From Hippophae tibetana (Eukaryota > Streptophyta > Magnoliopsida > Rosales > Elaeagnaceae), in NCBI GenBank assembly GCA_037013495.1, contig CM072811.1, positions 20,197,659-20,261,658 on the forward strand: 64,000 nt of DNA. The letters run 5' to 3'. The translations under genes and the position numbers were made by a program. The notes below the pieces were generated by a model, which worked only from the letters and a program-made list of their open reading frames with translations, ran no database searches and was not told the origin of the DNA. Below are positions 1 through 12,589 of the stretch, piece after piece (the first letter of the stretch is position 1; the number at the start of each line of letters is the position of its first letter).

Positions 1-2776
1 CTTTCTGTTAATGGAGAAAATATCCAAACTCCTATGCCTATTATTACTGGTTTTAGTGAGATGGCCAAAGACAGTACTGCACGGACGCATGGCCATGCGA
101 AGCATACATATGCGGAATTCTCTTCCAATGACTATGATAATCATGTATATGATCTTCAGTCAATAGACAGAGAACCTGTTTTGATATCCACAGGCATAGG
201 TTTCAATGATAATAAGCATCAAGAGACTCAAAGCTTTCATTCGTCATCTCCGTTTACCTCAGAGGAGGAGAACAGCCCAGAAATTCCAGTTGATGCAAGA
301 GATGGCTCTACTGCACATCAGAGACCAATCAAAACCAGTTTGTCTCCATCATCTGCTGGCTCACCTCTTGAAAAACATTTTGATTACACATCAAATAATC
401 ATGCGGTGAACAGATTTGGGAAAGGAAACCGAAGTAGTCGCTCTGATCAAGAGAAGGTGAAACCAAATAAGATTGCTTCAAGACAAAACTCTTTGAAAGA
501 GGCATCACTGGCAACTGAGATGGAAGTTTCATTTAATGAGTACTCTAATACTGGGATTTCTCAAGATTCAGGGGATACAAGTAAAGAGGAAGATCGATCG
601 AAAAAAAATAAAGGGGGTGAATCGTTCTTTGCAAAAATTAAAAAAAAGAGCTTTAAGGACATATCAAGATCTAATCAAACAGATGAGCGCAGTAGAAGTA
701 CAGTCTCTGTAAATGGGCATCCGATACCTGATCGTGTGTTAAAGAAGGCTGAGAAACTGGCTGGACCAATCCAACCTGGAGAATATTGGTTAGTATTTCC
801 GCGTATATGTGCATTTGCATACGTACATTGTCTAAATGATGCTAAAGGTTTTGTTATGATCATTTTTATTTGAAGCTGGATTTATACATGTAGTTTAGTG
901 GGAAAAACCAATAAATTTATGATGATCATAATAACAATATTTTTGTTTTTTCCTTTATTTTTAAATATTGAACATTAAGGGTCTGTTTGTTTCTGCTTCT
1001 AGGATCCTGTAAAAGCACTTTTGACAGCAAAAAAAGGCTTTAGAATAAAACAGAAAAAACTTCGTCAGAAGTCCTTTATAGTAGAAAACACATTTTGTGC
1101 TTACTGACTACGTACTTTTGTTTGAAATTTTTTCTCTCTCCTTTCTAACATTGCTTTTAACAAAAGCACATGCAAACATACCCTCAATATGCTTTTTGTC
1201 AACAATGGGTGTTATTTTTTCATATGATAAAAAATGTAACTCATGTAATGAAACAATTAGTCCTTTGCCCCCAAATTAGCTGTGTCACTATATGAATTAT
1301 TTCCCTGCGGATGCATTTTGGTCAGTTGAATACTTGAAAGTTGAGACATTAAAAGTTATTTACCAAAGACACTCAAAAATTAGTTGCTCTTTGGTGAACT
1401 CACATTTACTTCTCTAACCATATTAATAGTTTTGCATTTCTTTAATTTTCTTAAACCAGGTATGACTGCAGAGCTGGATTCTGGGGTGTTATTGGAGGGC
1501 CTTGCCTAGGAATAATCCCTGTAAGATAAAAGTTTCTTCCCACGTCGTCAGAATATCGGCCATTGATCTTATGATTTCATAATTTGTATTATTATATATT
1601 GCTATTTATCTATCATGCAGCCATTCATTGAAGAATTTAATTATCCCATACCGGAGAACTGTGCTGCTGGAAACACTACTGTTTTTGTGAATGGAAGAGA
1701 GCTTCACCAGAAAGATTTGGATTTGTTGGCTGGCAGGGGACTTCCCGGAGATAAAAATAGATCTTACATCATTGAAATCTCTGGAAGAGTTCTCGATGAG
1801 GACACTGGAGAGGAGCTGGATAGTCTCGGTAAACTTGCCCCCACGTAAGTTTAAAAAAAAAATCTTAATTAGATGATTCTGTTTTTTACTTGATATTTTC
1901 ATTACTAATTTTGTCAAAACGTCCATTCCTATTCATCCTATGACGGGCTGTAATCTATTTAATGTGACTACTTTAGATCATTTGTTGAACTCTAGCCAAA
2001 TTTTTTCTTTATTTTCTTTGGGTTAATAGTGTTTATTGTCCCTAATGTTTAGCCCTTGTAATTTTTTTTGTTTCTAATGTTTCAAAAGTTGCAGTCTCAT
2101 CCTCAACAATAGGTAAGTGTAACAAGTGTGACCTTTAGTAATGTTTCGTTAACCTAGCCAACAAGAGTATATATCTTGTCGTCTGAGTTAACTGAGCTAA
2201 CAAGTGTAATATTTTTGTCCCTAAGGTATTAAGTGAAATTTTTATCACTAATTTTTACAATTGTGTACCTAACAGAATTAACACGTTCGATAGTCTGTTA
2301 ACTCAGCTAACATAAATTACGAAAAGTCCTACTATACATATTACACACTTACACCACATGATTGCAAATTTTGAAAAATGAAAACATTATACAAGCCAGT
2401 TAGGGACAAAAGACACAGTTAATCCTTTTTCTTTTCTTGAGCTTCGATGTCAATGTCATATAAAGGGTATCTAGGGCTATCTAATTTAATGTTTTATGTA
2501 TTAGATGAGATTGGTTACCACTTTATAGTGATGTCACAATCTCACTTAGTGTTAAAAACATGTTACAAAATTCCAGCAAGTCCTTCTCATAACTTTGGAA
2601 ATGCGCTGTGTGTATAATTGAAGTTTGATTAATAGGGTACCATTGATTCATTGTCTTGATATTACACAAGTACTGCTCGAGAGTGACATCATATTAACCC
2701 TTGTTTGGATGATTTGAACAGAGTTGAGAAGGTGAAACATGGATTTGGCATGAAAGCTCCAAGAGCAACCAATTGA
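1..2776 (+). CDS. Extra-large G-like plant protein, 3' part of gene (5' end outside window)
   Basis: Four exons join in frame: 1-788, 1460-1520, 1621-1844 and 2722-2776 (stop TGA 2774-2776). Introns start GTTAGT, GTAAGA and GTAAGT and end in AG; split codons rebuild Trp and Thr exactly. The window holds 375 codons and the frame is open to base 1, so the start lies upstream. The first ~240 residues are Ser/Asn/Glu-rich and look disordered, with a basic patch (KKNKGG..FFAKIKKKSF). The C-terminal ~110 residues are compact and well conserved in character: GEYWYDCRAGFWG, then FVNGRELHQKDLDLL, ISGRVLDEDTGEELDSLGK, and a basic tail ending KAPRATN. The YWYD..GFWG and FVNGRE patterns resemble the central region of XLG G-proteins, and I recall a plant family annotated 'extra-large G-like (DUF3133)'; no GTPase domain is visible. 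Function unknown. Confident gene, moderately confident family. Confidence 0.8.
978..1184. mobile_element. Candidate hAT-type MITE in intron 1
   Basis: The segment opens AGGGTCTGTTTGTTTCTGC and closes with a degenerate inverse (GCAAACATACCCT, 11 of 13 bases match). The first ~60 bases have the look of plant hAT-like MITEs (TTCTGCTTCTAG..AAAAGCACTTTTGACAGC). No clean target duplication is visible. It sits wholly inside the 789-1459 intron. Confidence 0.4.
2020..2425. mobile_element. Non-autonomous TIR element in intron 3
   Basis: Terminal inverted repeats of 27 bases, 2020-2046 and 2399-2425, match at about 21 of 27 positions (TTAATAGTGTTTATTGTCCC on the left). The interior has no coding sequence. 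The element lies inside the 1845-2721 intron and does not touch splice sites. Superfamily not determined; flanks are T-rich so a target duplication cannot be called. Confidence 0.5.
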
Positions 2777-2910
2777 TCTAGTTGAATTGGTCAAATTTGA
2801 CACTTGAGCTTTCGAAATGAAAAAGGTTTGAGCTACTCGATCTTAAATTACCGCACAAAAGTCAGTTGAATGCTTCTTAAACCGTCTTGAACGGAAGCTA
2901 CCTACCTCTA

Positions 2911-2968
2911 TTCCGAATCTCATTCATGATGTATTGTTAGCATGTTCCGAATCTCATTCATGATGTAT
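2911..2968. repeat. Short 33-bp tandem duplication in 3' flank of the XLG-like gene
   Basis: TTCCGAATCTCATTCATGAT begins at 2911 and again at 2944, followed by GTAT both times. It lies ~135 bases after the stop codon, probably in the 3' untranslated region. Between 2777 and 3380 I see no coding sequence. Confidence 0.6.
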
Positions 2969-3379
2969 CCTTAATTCTAGGGACTAGTCCTGTGTCATGT
3001 TCCTTGATAGAGCACATTTATTCTAGTGTGAAGTTGTAGTGTGTAAAGCATGCTGTTTTTTTTATCCTAACTGTGATAGAATGTTTCATTAAATCAAACA
3101 AGTATACTTTCAGGAATGTATAATATCTCAGCAACATCAAAGAACAATTATAAAATAGAGCATCAGGCACTGCAGACAAAATACAGGACCATAGCATTGT
3201 AAAACAACAGATAATTAAATGGAACTTCTTGTCACAATGACATGCTATGATCAGTGTTAGAACACTAATCAGCAAACATAAGTTCTTTGAATGACTGCTC
3301 TGCGCATGAACTAAATTCCTATAGACTTTTGAATAATTCTTTATCTGATTGCAAGACTAGTCAATGAAAGCATAAGAGC

Positions 3380-4124
3380 AACAAATTTTTTTTACGTGGT
3401 TCAATCCACGTAAAGTGAATCTACTCTATGTGACAACTTCTCAAGATACTTCCTTTGTTACAATAGAAGCTTCCCATCTTGTCTATCTTAAGTTGTTTCC
3501 ATGCCTAATCTATGTAGGTCTTTCATTTCAAACTCTGAGATTAAGAGTCTCTCAAGGAACTTGATCTTAGATATGTCTTGATTGGCCAAGAGCATGTAAT
3601 CCAGGAGAAACACTAAAGCTTTACCTAGTTATAGCTTCATCAAATGACATCCCTACTAATGATGTTCTTTATAGAGTCTAGGCACCAAAACTTATAACCC
3701 TTAATACCATCAGGGTAACCAACAAAAATACACCTCTTGCTTCTAGGTTATAGCTTCCCATCATTGACATGTACATGTCCATTATAGCCAAAGACCTTTA
3801 AATGACTATATGACGATGGCTTGTCATATCACATTTCATTTGGAGTTTTGAAATTTATAGTTATTGGGAGAGATGTTAATCAAATAATATTCAATTTCAG
3901 CTCTACTTCAACCCAAAAATGTTTAGGTACATTTGCGTTAGACAATAAATACCTAACCTTCTCCAGGATGGTGCGGTTCATGAGTTCAACTTCTCCATTT
4001 TTTTTTTGGGTGTGAGCCTCACGGTTCTATGCCTTTGTAGATGCAATGCTACTCATAGTACTCATTGAACCCTTGATTACAAAATTCCTTGTCGTTGTTA
4101 GTTTTAAGATGATCAATTCTTTTG
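3380..4124 (-). pseudogene. Ty1/copia integrase C-terminal remnant (left half of split element)
   Basis: Read on the minus strand from 4124 leftwards the sequence shows an integrase-like stretch (HLKTNNDKEFCN, the decayed form of the copia motif around the second catalytic Asp/Glu), then a Lys/Glu-rich segment after a poly-A run, then GYPDGIKGYKFW, typical of the region between integrase and reverse transcriptase. Several stops and a homopolymer frameshift break it. A hairpin (TTACGTGG, 6-base loop, CCACGTAA) lies near 3390-3412. The matching N-terminal half is at 12882-13540; the 8.7-kb block between them is a later insertion. Confidence 0.75.
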
Positions 4125-4130
4125 TTGGTT

Positions 4131-4412
4131 AAGTAGAAATATAAAATAGAATTATGCGGAAGTAAATATTAAAAGAATCGAAATAAGTTGAAAAGAGAAA
4201 CAAAAAAATAAGACATTCTCATTCTTTTTTATTTTTTACTGAAAGATTGTATATGTATTTATAAGGATAATAATACTAAAACCCTTATAGGGCTCCAAAT
4301 AAGAATTCTAAACTAATAAGAATATGTAATAATAATAATAATAATCTAATATTCAATCGTAATAGTTTCCGATACTAATATGAAAACTAAATATTAATAT
4401 ATAATATTTTAA
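4131..4412. repeat. Left terminal direct repeat of the caulimovirid block
   Basis: Aligns by eye with 12590-12875 in the same orientation; shared anchors include ATAAAATAGA..TTATGC near the start and CTAAATATTAATATATAATA near the end. It includes an ATA trinucleotide run near 4327-4345. It lacks the TG..CA termini of a standard LTR. Confidence 0.7.
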
Positions 4413-7400
4413 TTCTCTCTCAAATTGAACATAGATAAATTTAGTTTGAACAATATAAAGAACAATAAAATAGAAATAAACAAAACTTAAATAGATCCAC
4501 TTAATTAAATATCAAAGTTGCTAAGTCTTGTAAGTGTAAAAATAGTCACTAAAATAAATAAAAATAATTGATAATAATGAGATATATCACTTTGTTGAGA
4601 ATATAAACATTGATTAAAGTTGTAAATCACATACAATAGAAACTTCTTAAAAGTGTACACAATACTTTAAAAAATCTTTAAGAAGAAATCAACAGATGAT
4701 ATGGTCACAAAAGTTAAACAATAGTAAAATCACTTAGAAAAAAACCTTTCTAAAAATTTGAATAGTTAGTGGAATAGGCGACTGGGGGTAACAATGCAGA
4801 TAACTATCACACTAAGAAAAATAAAATTGACGTAAGTTGATATCAACACGTTTATAAAGAAGACATAATCTAATTTTTCTCCTCAAGTTGGAGCATAATT
4901 ATTAAAAATGTTCAACTTAAATGATGAGGTATGAAGATCTTCCGACAAAAAACCTTATTATAAGGCTTTGATATTTGAACTCGAATTGTATCAAACTCAG
5001 ACTAATAAACTTTTAATTAGGTATATATAGACACAACTAATCAATCTTCAATCAATTGAATTGTAACATCAACTAGGACACAACTCATAAAACATTCCAA
5101 TATATTAGATCTCATAGTAACAAAATAAAGAAGAACTCTAACTAAACTATAGGAGAGCCAACAATACTACCATAGAATAAGCCAAAGGACTACTTAATAG
5201 AAGACGGTGGCATGAGAACTCTCCCTATCTTCACATCATCACATCACCACATCACCTTAGACTATCCAAATAACCAACCAGTGCAAAACATCCAATCAAT
5301 CTAAAATTAACTAAATCTCAAATCACTCTCACAAAGCAAGATCAGTTCCAAAAAAAAATAAAATAGTAGTGATGAAACTTGTCAAAAAATAGCAATGGTG
5401 ACTTCAAAATTAAATGGCAAGAAATTATCTAGATAGTTAAAACAGACCACTTCAACATTAAAATTGAAAAGAGGAACTTGTATGCACAATTTATACATCT
5501 TCATTGACCCTCATTGACCCAATTGTAAATAGCACCGTAAAAAATGCCACATAGATTTAAATAACAATTGTGATATTTAATACCCAAAACAATCATCTAA
5601 TAAAAAAATACCCAATTTGTCTAGATTACAAAATCAGCCCAAATACTAAATAATTAACCCAATATACTTCAAAATTCAACCAAATAAGCCTGGAGAAAAA
5701 ATACCCAAATCACTTGCACATTAAATCCGAAACATGCATCGACCCAATCAAACACCACTACCCGTATCACTTGCCTAATTAGTCAAAAACACCCACCAGC
5801 CCAATAACCTCATTGGAAAAGAGAAATTCTACTAACATCACATATATTTCTTTATATGTATCATTCTTTTTATTTTTCTTGATGTAAAGCTTACAAGCAT
5901 TTTATTCATTTTTGTAAAGCTTATAAAAATCATGATATTTTCTTATTTTCTTTCTCATGGTTCTAATACTAAATTATGGTTAGATTCTTTTGATTTTAGT
6001 TGGTCATATTGATCATATATTGAACTTCATTCAATATTTTTTTTGGATTAAATTCACTGTATAGTCAATGACTTAATTCTTGTATTTTATTAATTTATTC
6101 CATATCTAATATGATTATATCGAAACTAGTTTCTATATTTAAATTTTTTTATCAAATCGTTTTATTAAATTACGTCTCTTTCTTATTTTTGAAAAATAAT
6201 CAATTAATCCTTGTAAATTTTCAATTAGTTTTGACCCTTTTATGGTAATAGTGAAGCTTTTTTTTTTATAGATTTCTTAAAATATAGTAAAGATGCTTTA
6301 ATATATATAACATCTTTTAAATTTTCTTCATTTTCTTGTTTTCCTTTTATTTTACTTTTATATAAATTAGTTTTTGGTTTCTTTTCTTCATTATATTTTT
6401 CATTCATAATTTATGTAAATTATTAAATAAGGGATAAATAAATTAATAAACAATTAAGATCGTTAGTATCCTCACATTATGTAATTGTAACTGACTTGAT
6501 AGATATGAGCTCACATCGATTTTTCGCTTTGTTATATCTTATTTTTTCTTAAGGTGACATCTCAATTAGATCCAACCCTATGTCCTTCTTGAATTATAGA
6601 GATCTATAGTATCCATATGCTTCTTTTAAGGTTAGAATGACAAATAGGAGTTTTTGTTTTAAAATGGAGTTCTATTTATCATTATAGTTTATTACAACTG
6701 GAATACTAAAAACTCTGAAGAATGTTTTAGTTACTCATTCCTAAATAAAAGATTACAAAAGATAGAAAGATAGAAGCTAAGTGAATAATTTTCTCAGAGA
6801 GTGAGATGTATGTCCTCCTTAGAATAAGAGTTCCCTTTTATAGACATAAGGTGAGATTTCACTATTTCACTTAAATTTCTTAGTTAATACCTACATTATT
6901 GAGGTTGATGTGCTAATTTACTATATAAGGTCCCTACATTTATTCAGTCATTTTTCAAGACTGATTCTTGTGAAGCTGAACTCTCTACGTCTTCTTCCTT
7001 ATCTTTAATGCAATAAATGCATTTGTGGTCCTTAGCCTACTATCTAGCATAATGGTAGAATACCTTCTTGCTTTCTACATTTACTTCTAATTCATTGCAA
7101 TGAAAGCAACTTTATATGTACTAATCTTTTCACCATCTTCTTCAATGATAGGTAGATTATTTTGTGAGGTGATAATCATTTTACTGGTAAAATAATCAAC
7201 TTTAACTTTAGACGAGTTTTTAATTTTTCTTAGTTCATAATATATCTAACTTAGCATTTGGTCACATTCTATGCTTAATTCCTCTAGTTTAAATTCATTT
7301 CCTGGCAAAGTTTTAGGACGATTAAATTCCCTTTTTTTGTTGGAAAATCCAAGCTTAATGAAATGATATGGACTTATTGAAATTTCCTAGTTCAAATCCA

Positions 7401-7859
7401 TAATTAAACTAAAATATCTTAAATAAATAGGCTTATCCATAGCCTTAATTTTCTTTCTAAATTTTTTGATGAATTTTTTGAAGTTTTTAGAAAAGTAATT
7501 TAACTCATTTAAATTACTTCCTAGATACAAGTTTTTTATTTACTTAGCGTGAAATGCTTTGTATACAAACACTAAATTTGCTCATTCTCCGATATTGAAT
7601 TTGCTATCTATAGGGAATTCGTTCTCAAAAGTGTATAACTTCATATCATTAAGATGTTCCTCAATAGATTTTCTAGATAGGTTATACAAACCTAATCATT
7701 GTTGTCTTGTGAGGTTCTTGTGCTGATCTCTTTCTTCTTTTGAAATAAGAGTTACTGGTTGATTTTTTGAATAGTACTAGTCTAGGTATCCTTCCGAGTG
7801 TCTTCAATCTACTAAGACTGATTAATTGTTATATTGCCCGGGAATAGTTCTTAGTTACC

Positions 7860-8060
7860 TCCAAAAAGTTAATAGTTTAAGCGTTTTATAATTTGCAAAA
7901 TTTCCTTTTGCTTCTATTATGTTGCTAAATGACTTATGGATTATTCCATTAAAGGTTGTTATGACTTTGCTAGCTTCTAGCCAACTAGTATAAATTCTTG
8001 GTTTGTGGCCATTGTAGACCACATAAAGCGTCTTTGAAGATTCTTCATTTTTTGTTTCAT
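7860..8060 (-). pseudogene. Viroplasmin/TAV-like stretch
   Basis: On the minus strand a short stretch (NGHKPRIYTSWLEASKV, then SHKSF-like residues about 20 positions on, with frame breaks) has the spacing of the viroplasmin fold (Tyr-x-Gly..Ile-Tyr..Trp..Ala) found in caulimovirus P6/TAV and at the N-terminus of some RNases H1. Position downstream of the RNase H on the same strand fits ORF VI. It is heavily mutated; only the motif is readable. Confidence 0.5.
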
Positions 8061-8379
8061 TTTTTCAATTGAGCTTTTCTTTCTTTTTCTCTATAGAGAT
8101 TGTTTTTTTTCTTCACTTATTTTGGGAATTTTGATTCCTTTCTATTCATATGAGATAATATCATATTTTTGTAGTTTGAACATTTAAGTTCTTCTTGCTT
8201 AGTTGAGAGGTTAGCCTCTTTGAGATTATCATTTAAGAATTTCTTAAGATATAATATCTTAAGTTAATCTTATAGGATTTAAATTTTGATTTCTTTTTCT
8301 TTGATTTTGATGTCTATGTTAAGAGGATCTATTCCTAATTAAAAAAAATGATTAAAGATGCTAATTATCTAATTAATGC

Positions 8380-8770
8380 ATCAACTAAATTGTTTTTATT
8401 TTTTGGTAAATTTTCAACATCAAACTTATAATGGTTGAATCATTGTTGTCATCTAATTAATTGATCTTGTTTATTAATGCTTAAGAAATGTTTAAGATCT
8501 TTATTATCCATTATGACAATAAATTTGGAATTAATAACATATATTGTAAATTTCTTTATAGTTTTAATAGTTAAATATTCCTTTTTACTACCATGATAAT
8601 TTAATTTTGGACCCAGAAAAGATTATGAAATGTATCTGCAAAGATACTCATCTTTGTTATCTATCTTTGCTTTTAGAACCGATCCTTAAATTCATGTAAA
8701 ACATCTGTTTTTATTATCATTTTATCATCTAAACTTAGGTGGTATAAAGTTGACAAGTTTTTTCTTGTGC
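8380..8770 (-). pseudogene. Caulimovirid-type RNase H remnant
   Basis: Minus-strand reading gives KEYLTIKTIKKFTIYVINSK, then an MDNKDLKHF segment and HYKFDVENLP followed by NNLVDALIR. This order matches the C-terminal half of pararetroviral RNase H (catalytic Asp in the DN pair, final Asp in VDAL). It directly follows the reverse transcriptase. Several stops and indels interrupt it. Confidence 0.65.
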
Positions 8771-8989
8771 TTTTACCTTGTCCAAGTACTACATATCATT
8801 ATCTATTCATTTCCAAACATAATATTTTTTGAGTTTAGTTTTTAATGGTTTTTGTATTTCTACTAATCTTTTTATGTATGTTTCTGCATAAGTCAAACAT
8901 CCCAAAAAATTTGTAATTGATTTTTATCTTTGATTTCATTAGAAAATCCTTGTATACTGTTTAATATATGAGATTAGGGAAGGTTTTTT

Positions 8990-9480
8990 CCATATTCTAT
9001 TTGTAATCCTAATATTTAATTTTTTATTTAACTATTATAACCTTTCTTGTTGATAGAACGAGTCATTCTTTTCTGTTTTATTTTCAGACATAATAATATC
9101 TAAGTAATTTTTTATTCAAGCCACTAATAAATACTAAAATATCATCGATGGATACACAACAAATGTTATGTAGTTTTCAAAATATATTATTCACATATCT
9201 TTGAAAAATACTTGTTGCTTATTTTAATCCAAATGGTACAACTATCCATTGGAATTGTCCTTGTGGGAAACTAAGTGTTGTTAATTTATGTGATTCCTCG
9301 TTAAGTCTTATTTGTCAAAATTCACTTTTACAATCAAAACTTAAGAATTTTTTTTATTAATGATAGTAATTATTCTTTTTTTAAAATAAAATATCTATCA
9401 TAAATGACTTCTTTATTTTAAAAGATTTGAAGTTTATTATCATTATCTTTTATTCTTTTCTTTTCTCAGCTTCTGTCTTA
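8990..9480 (-). pseudogene. Caulimovirid-type reverse transcriptase remnant
   Basis: On the minus strand, GQFQWIVVPFGLK (about 9215-9260) is followed by SIFQR and, at 9131-9150, SIDDILVF, the decayed form of the YVDD catalytic box. The spacing and the Pro-Phe-Gly-Leu-Lys..Ser-Ile-Phe-Gln wording are those of pararetroviral rather than Ty3 enzymes. A stop follows the PFGLK motif and others occur upstream. Not functional. Confidence 0.7.
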
Positions 9481-10399
9481 ATTAAAAATGTTGGACTTGA
9501 GTGAGATAAATTACTCGATATTATGAATTTTAATTCTAAAAGTTATTGAATTTGTTTTTTAAATTCATCTGTCTTTTCGGGTATAAATTATTGGGTTTAC
9601 TTTTATGACTTTGTTAGAGTCGTTCAGTTTTATGCTTGCTATTATTTTAGATATATTGAATTTAGAATCTAAATGATTTTCTTAACTTAGTGTTTGTAGC
9701 AATTTTCATATTCCTGTTAAGGCATTAATTTCTTTTATTTAATTAAGAAATGAGTTTTGTTTTTCTTCTATGTCTAATGAAATGTTTTTTAAAATAAGGT
9801 TATTGTTTTGTATCAATCTCATCATGTTATTTTGTTTTTTTATGATGTTGCATACAAGTTGGGTTTGATACTATTAAAGTTTTTCTTATTTTAACATGTA
9901 AATGGTTTTACCATATATTTTTTCTAAATATTGAGTAAAATATTGGTAAAGGTTTAGAATGTTATTTTCTATTAATAAATCAAACTCATGTTTGTTTTTG
10001 GTATATGGTAGGAATATGAAATTTCTCTCTTATATTATTATATATGTATCTTTTAAAACTTTATTAAGATTCATTATAATATTGTTAGCAATGTTACTAT
10101 TAAATCTTTTGGTGATTGTTTCCATAGTTCTTCTAAGAATACATATTGGCTAGCTACACACATACTAGTTTGTGTGTCTATATATGTATATAAATGGTAA
10201 TTTGTATAACTTTTAAACTTTAATCCTATTTTAATATAAGTATTATTTGGATTTGTAATACTATATAAATTATTCATCTGAGGAAGAATATTGGAATTAT
10301 GAGTTAGTTATTTCTTACTCAATTTCTTCTAATAGATAATTCTTAAAAGGATCATCTATATTAGATTCTTCCATTGATTCTAATTTCATTTTAAAAGCT

Positions 10400-10520
10400 T
10401 CTTATAATATTTTTGCCTTATGTAATTTTTTTTTAAATTCTTATTTATGTTGAAACCTATTAAAGCATTTATTATCATAATGACCTTCCTCATTGCAAAT
10501 CCAACATCTGTATTTCATTT
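10400..10520 (-). pseudogene. Coat-protein-type CCHC zinc knuckle
   Basis: Minus strand at about 10460-10510 reads RCWICNEEGHYDNKC, a complete C-x2-C-x4-H-x4-C knuckle with the Trp/Ile and EEGHY wording seen in coat proteins of caulimovirus-like viruses. It lies upstream (in viral sense) of the RT, as ORF IV should. Flanking frames are broken. Confidence 0.65.
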
Positions 10521-10529
10521 TTCTGGTGA

Positions 10530-10531
<2 letters not shown>

Positions 10532-10564
<33 letters not shown>
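10532..10564. repeat. (TA)n microsatellite
   Basis: An uninterrupted TA dinucleotide run of about 16 units, within the pararetroviral block just beyond the zinc knuckle. Confidence 0.95.
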
Positions 10565-10566
<2 letters not shown>

Positions 10567-12589
10567 CTATAAGGTTCTCATTATATCTTCTTTTATATTT
10601 ATGAAAGTCTTGTTTCCTAAATTTATATCTTTTGAATTTTTTATACTTTTGTTTATAAGATTTTATATTACATCAATTTTTTTCTGACATCCTAAAATCT
10701 CTTGAATTATAATAAATTTTATCCTTTTATCTTATTTGTTTATATTTTTGTCTTTTTTGACATTTAATAATTATCCAGTACTTAAGACTTAATATTATTC
10801 TCCTTAAGGTGTCTGGTATAATTTCTCTATTCCTTTTATTACATCATTATGTTATCATTATACTAATGTTCTAGGTAATTTCTAAAAAAATATTTCCTTA
10901 TAAATTTTTTGCATAGATAATGATAACTTGTGATAATACATTTCATATACATAAATAAATGAATCTATATAACACATGTAACATATTTTCATATTTGTTA
11001 AATACCATTTAGATTCCTCAATTTCATACTTACAAGATTTAGTGATATGTCTACCTTTGTTTTCTCCAATAGTTTCTTGTATATTTCATATACTATAGTG
11101 TTAAGTACTCCCTACCTTTGGGAGCATTCCCTTGCATTTTTTAAATGTTAATGTTATGTTAAATTTGTAAACCAAAATTTCATTTTGTGAGCTACTAAGA
11201 CTCCACAAATTGAATGGTTTGATTATGTGGTTAGAGAAATTTGTGTAATTACACTCATATTACTATATCACATCTAAAGCTTTTTTTCCCTATCTCTTAT
11301 ACAATCTAAATCTAAAATATTAGATCTATAATTTTCATAAAATTTAAATTTTGGTAGAATATTACATCTAGTTTTTTAATGTAATCATTTTTTCCATTTT
11401 GGGTTATTATTTTCTTCTATATGGAAGATCAATTTTTTTTATATTTGTCTATTTCTTTTTTCCATATATGGGTTAAATGTTCCTTCTTGATAATAGACTG
11501 GTAATGAAATATATTTCATCTATTTTTTTTAAAGTTCTATATTCTCGGCCAGAATTAGTTTCACTGACTATTTTCATATCATATTCTTTTTTGTTTGTAC
11601 AAAATTTTCCTTCATAATGTTTTCTTAATTCTTCATCTACTAGGGTTAGTAAACTAATTAATCTTCTATGTCCTTGTACAAGATTCATAAATTGTTCTTC
11701 TAATTCGTTTTTATATTCTATTAAATTGAAATTATAGCTTATTCTTTATCTTTGGATTTTTCCTCATTCTTAGGTATCAATGCATTTAATCTCCTAGACG
11801 ATTCTTCTTTTAATCTTACGAAGAGATCAAACATATAACCTATAATTTCATTATCTCTTGGTATGTTATTAACATTTCTTCTTAATTCTGTAAATTCTTT
11901 ATGTATGTCTTGTTATAATTCTTATTGTAACCATATTCTTTTATTATTTTAGGAGTTCTTTTAATGTTTTTTTTATGTCTTGTAAATACTTGATGTTTGA
12001 TTCTTGTGTTATAACAATTTCTTCTATTAAAATAATTAAAATTTTCATTATTGTTATTTGATATGCCTGTTAGTCTTCTATCAAAATCTAAGTCAATATT
12101 ATGTAGTTTGTTTTTGAACATTATTAGGATAACAATGTTTTCATTATTTTAACTTCTTGTTTTAATTCTGTCACTTATTTTTCTTTTGTTAGAGGTTCCT
12201 TCTTAGGATTTATAAACCTAAAACTTGATACACTACTTTTTCTTGTTGTACTATTCCTTTTTCCTATATCAGAAGTTTTTCTTTTACATCTAAATTTCAT
12301 TCATCTTGTATTTCAAAATCTTAATATTTTTGATTTTATTATTTATCAAGTTTCTTAAAAAAATTTGTCTATTTTTATGAATTTATTTTGTCCATATATT
12401 GAACTATCATGTCTATTTGTTAATAAATATCATACTATATAGTATACTAAAAATATAATATTTGGATTTTTTTAAAATAGATGTATCTAATTTTTCCTCT
12501 TTCCTTCGAAGCGATCTTTGATATATATAGGGACAAAAATAGAGGATAAGAATGGTTTAGAAAAATAGAAATAAAGTATAAACTAACAT

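Noticed and set aside
1606..1926. 106-codon minus-strand frame
   Set aside because: Lies opposite exon 3 of the XLG-like gene, whose splice sites and coding match are clear.
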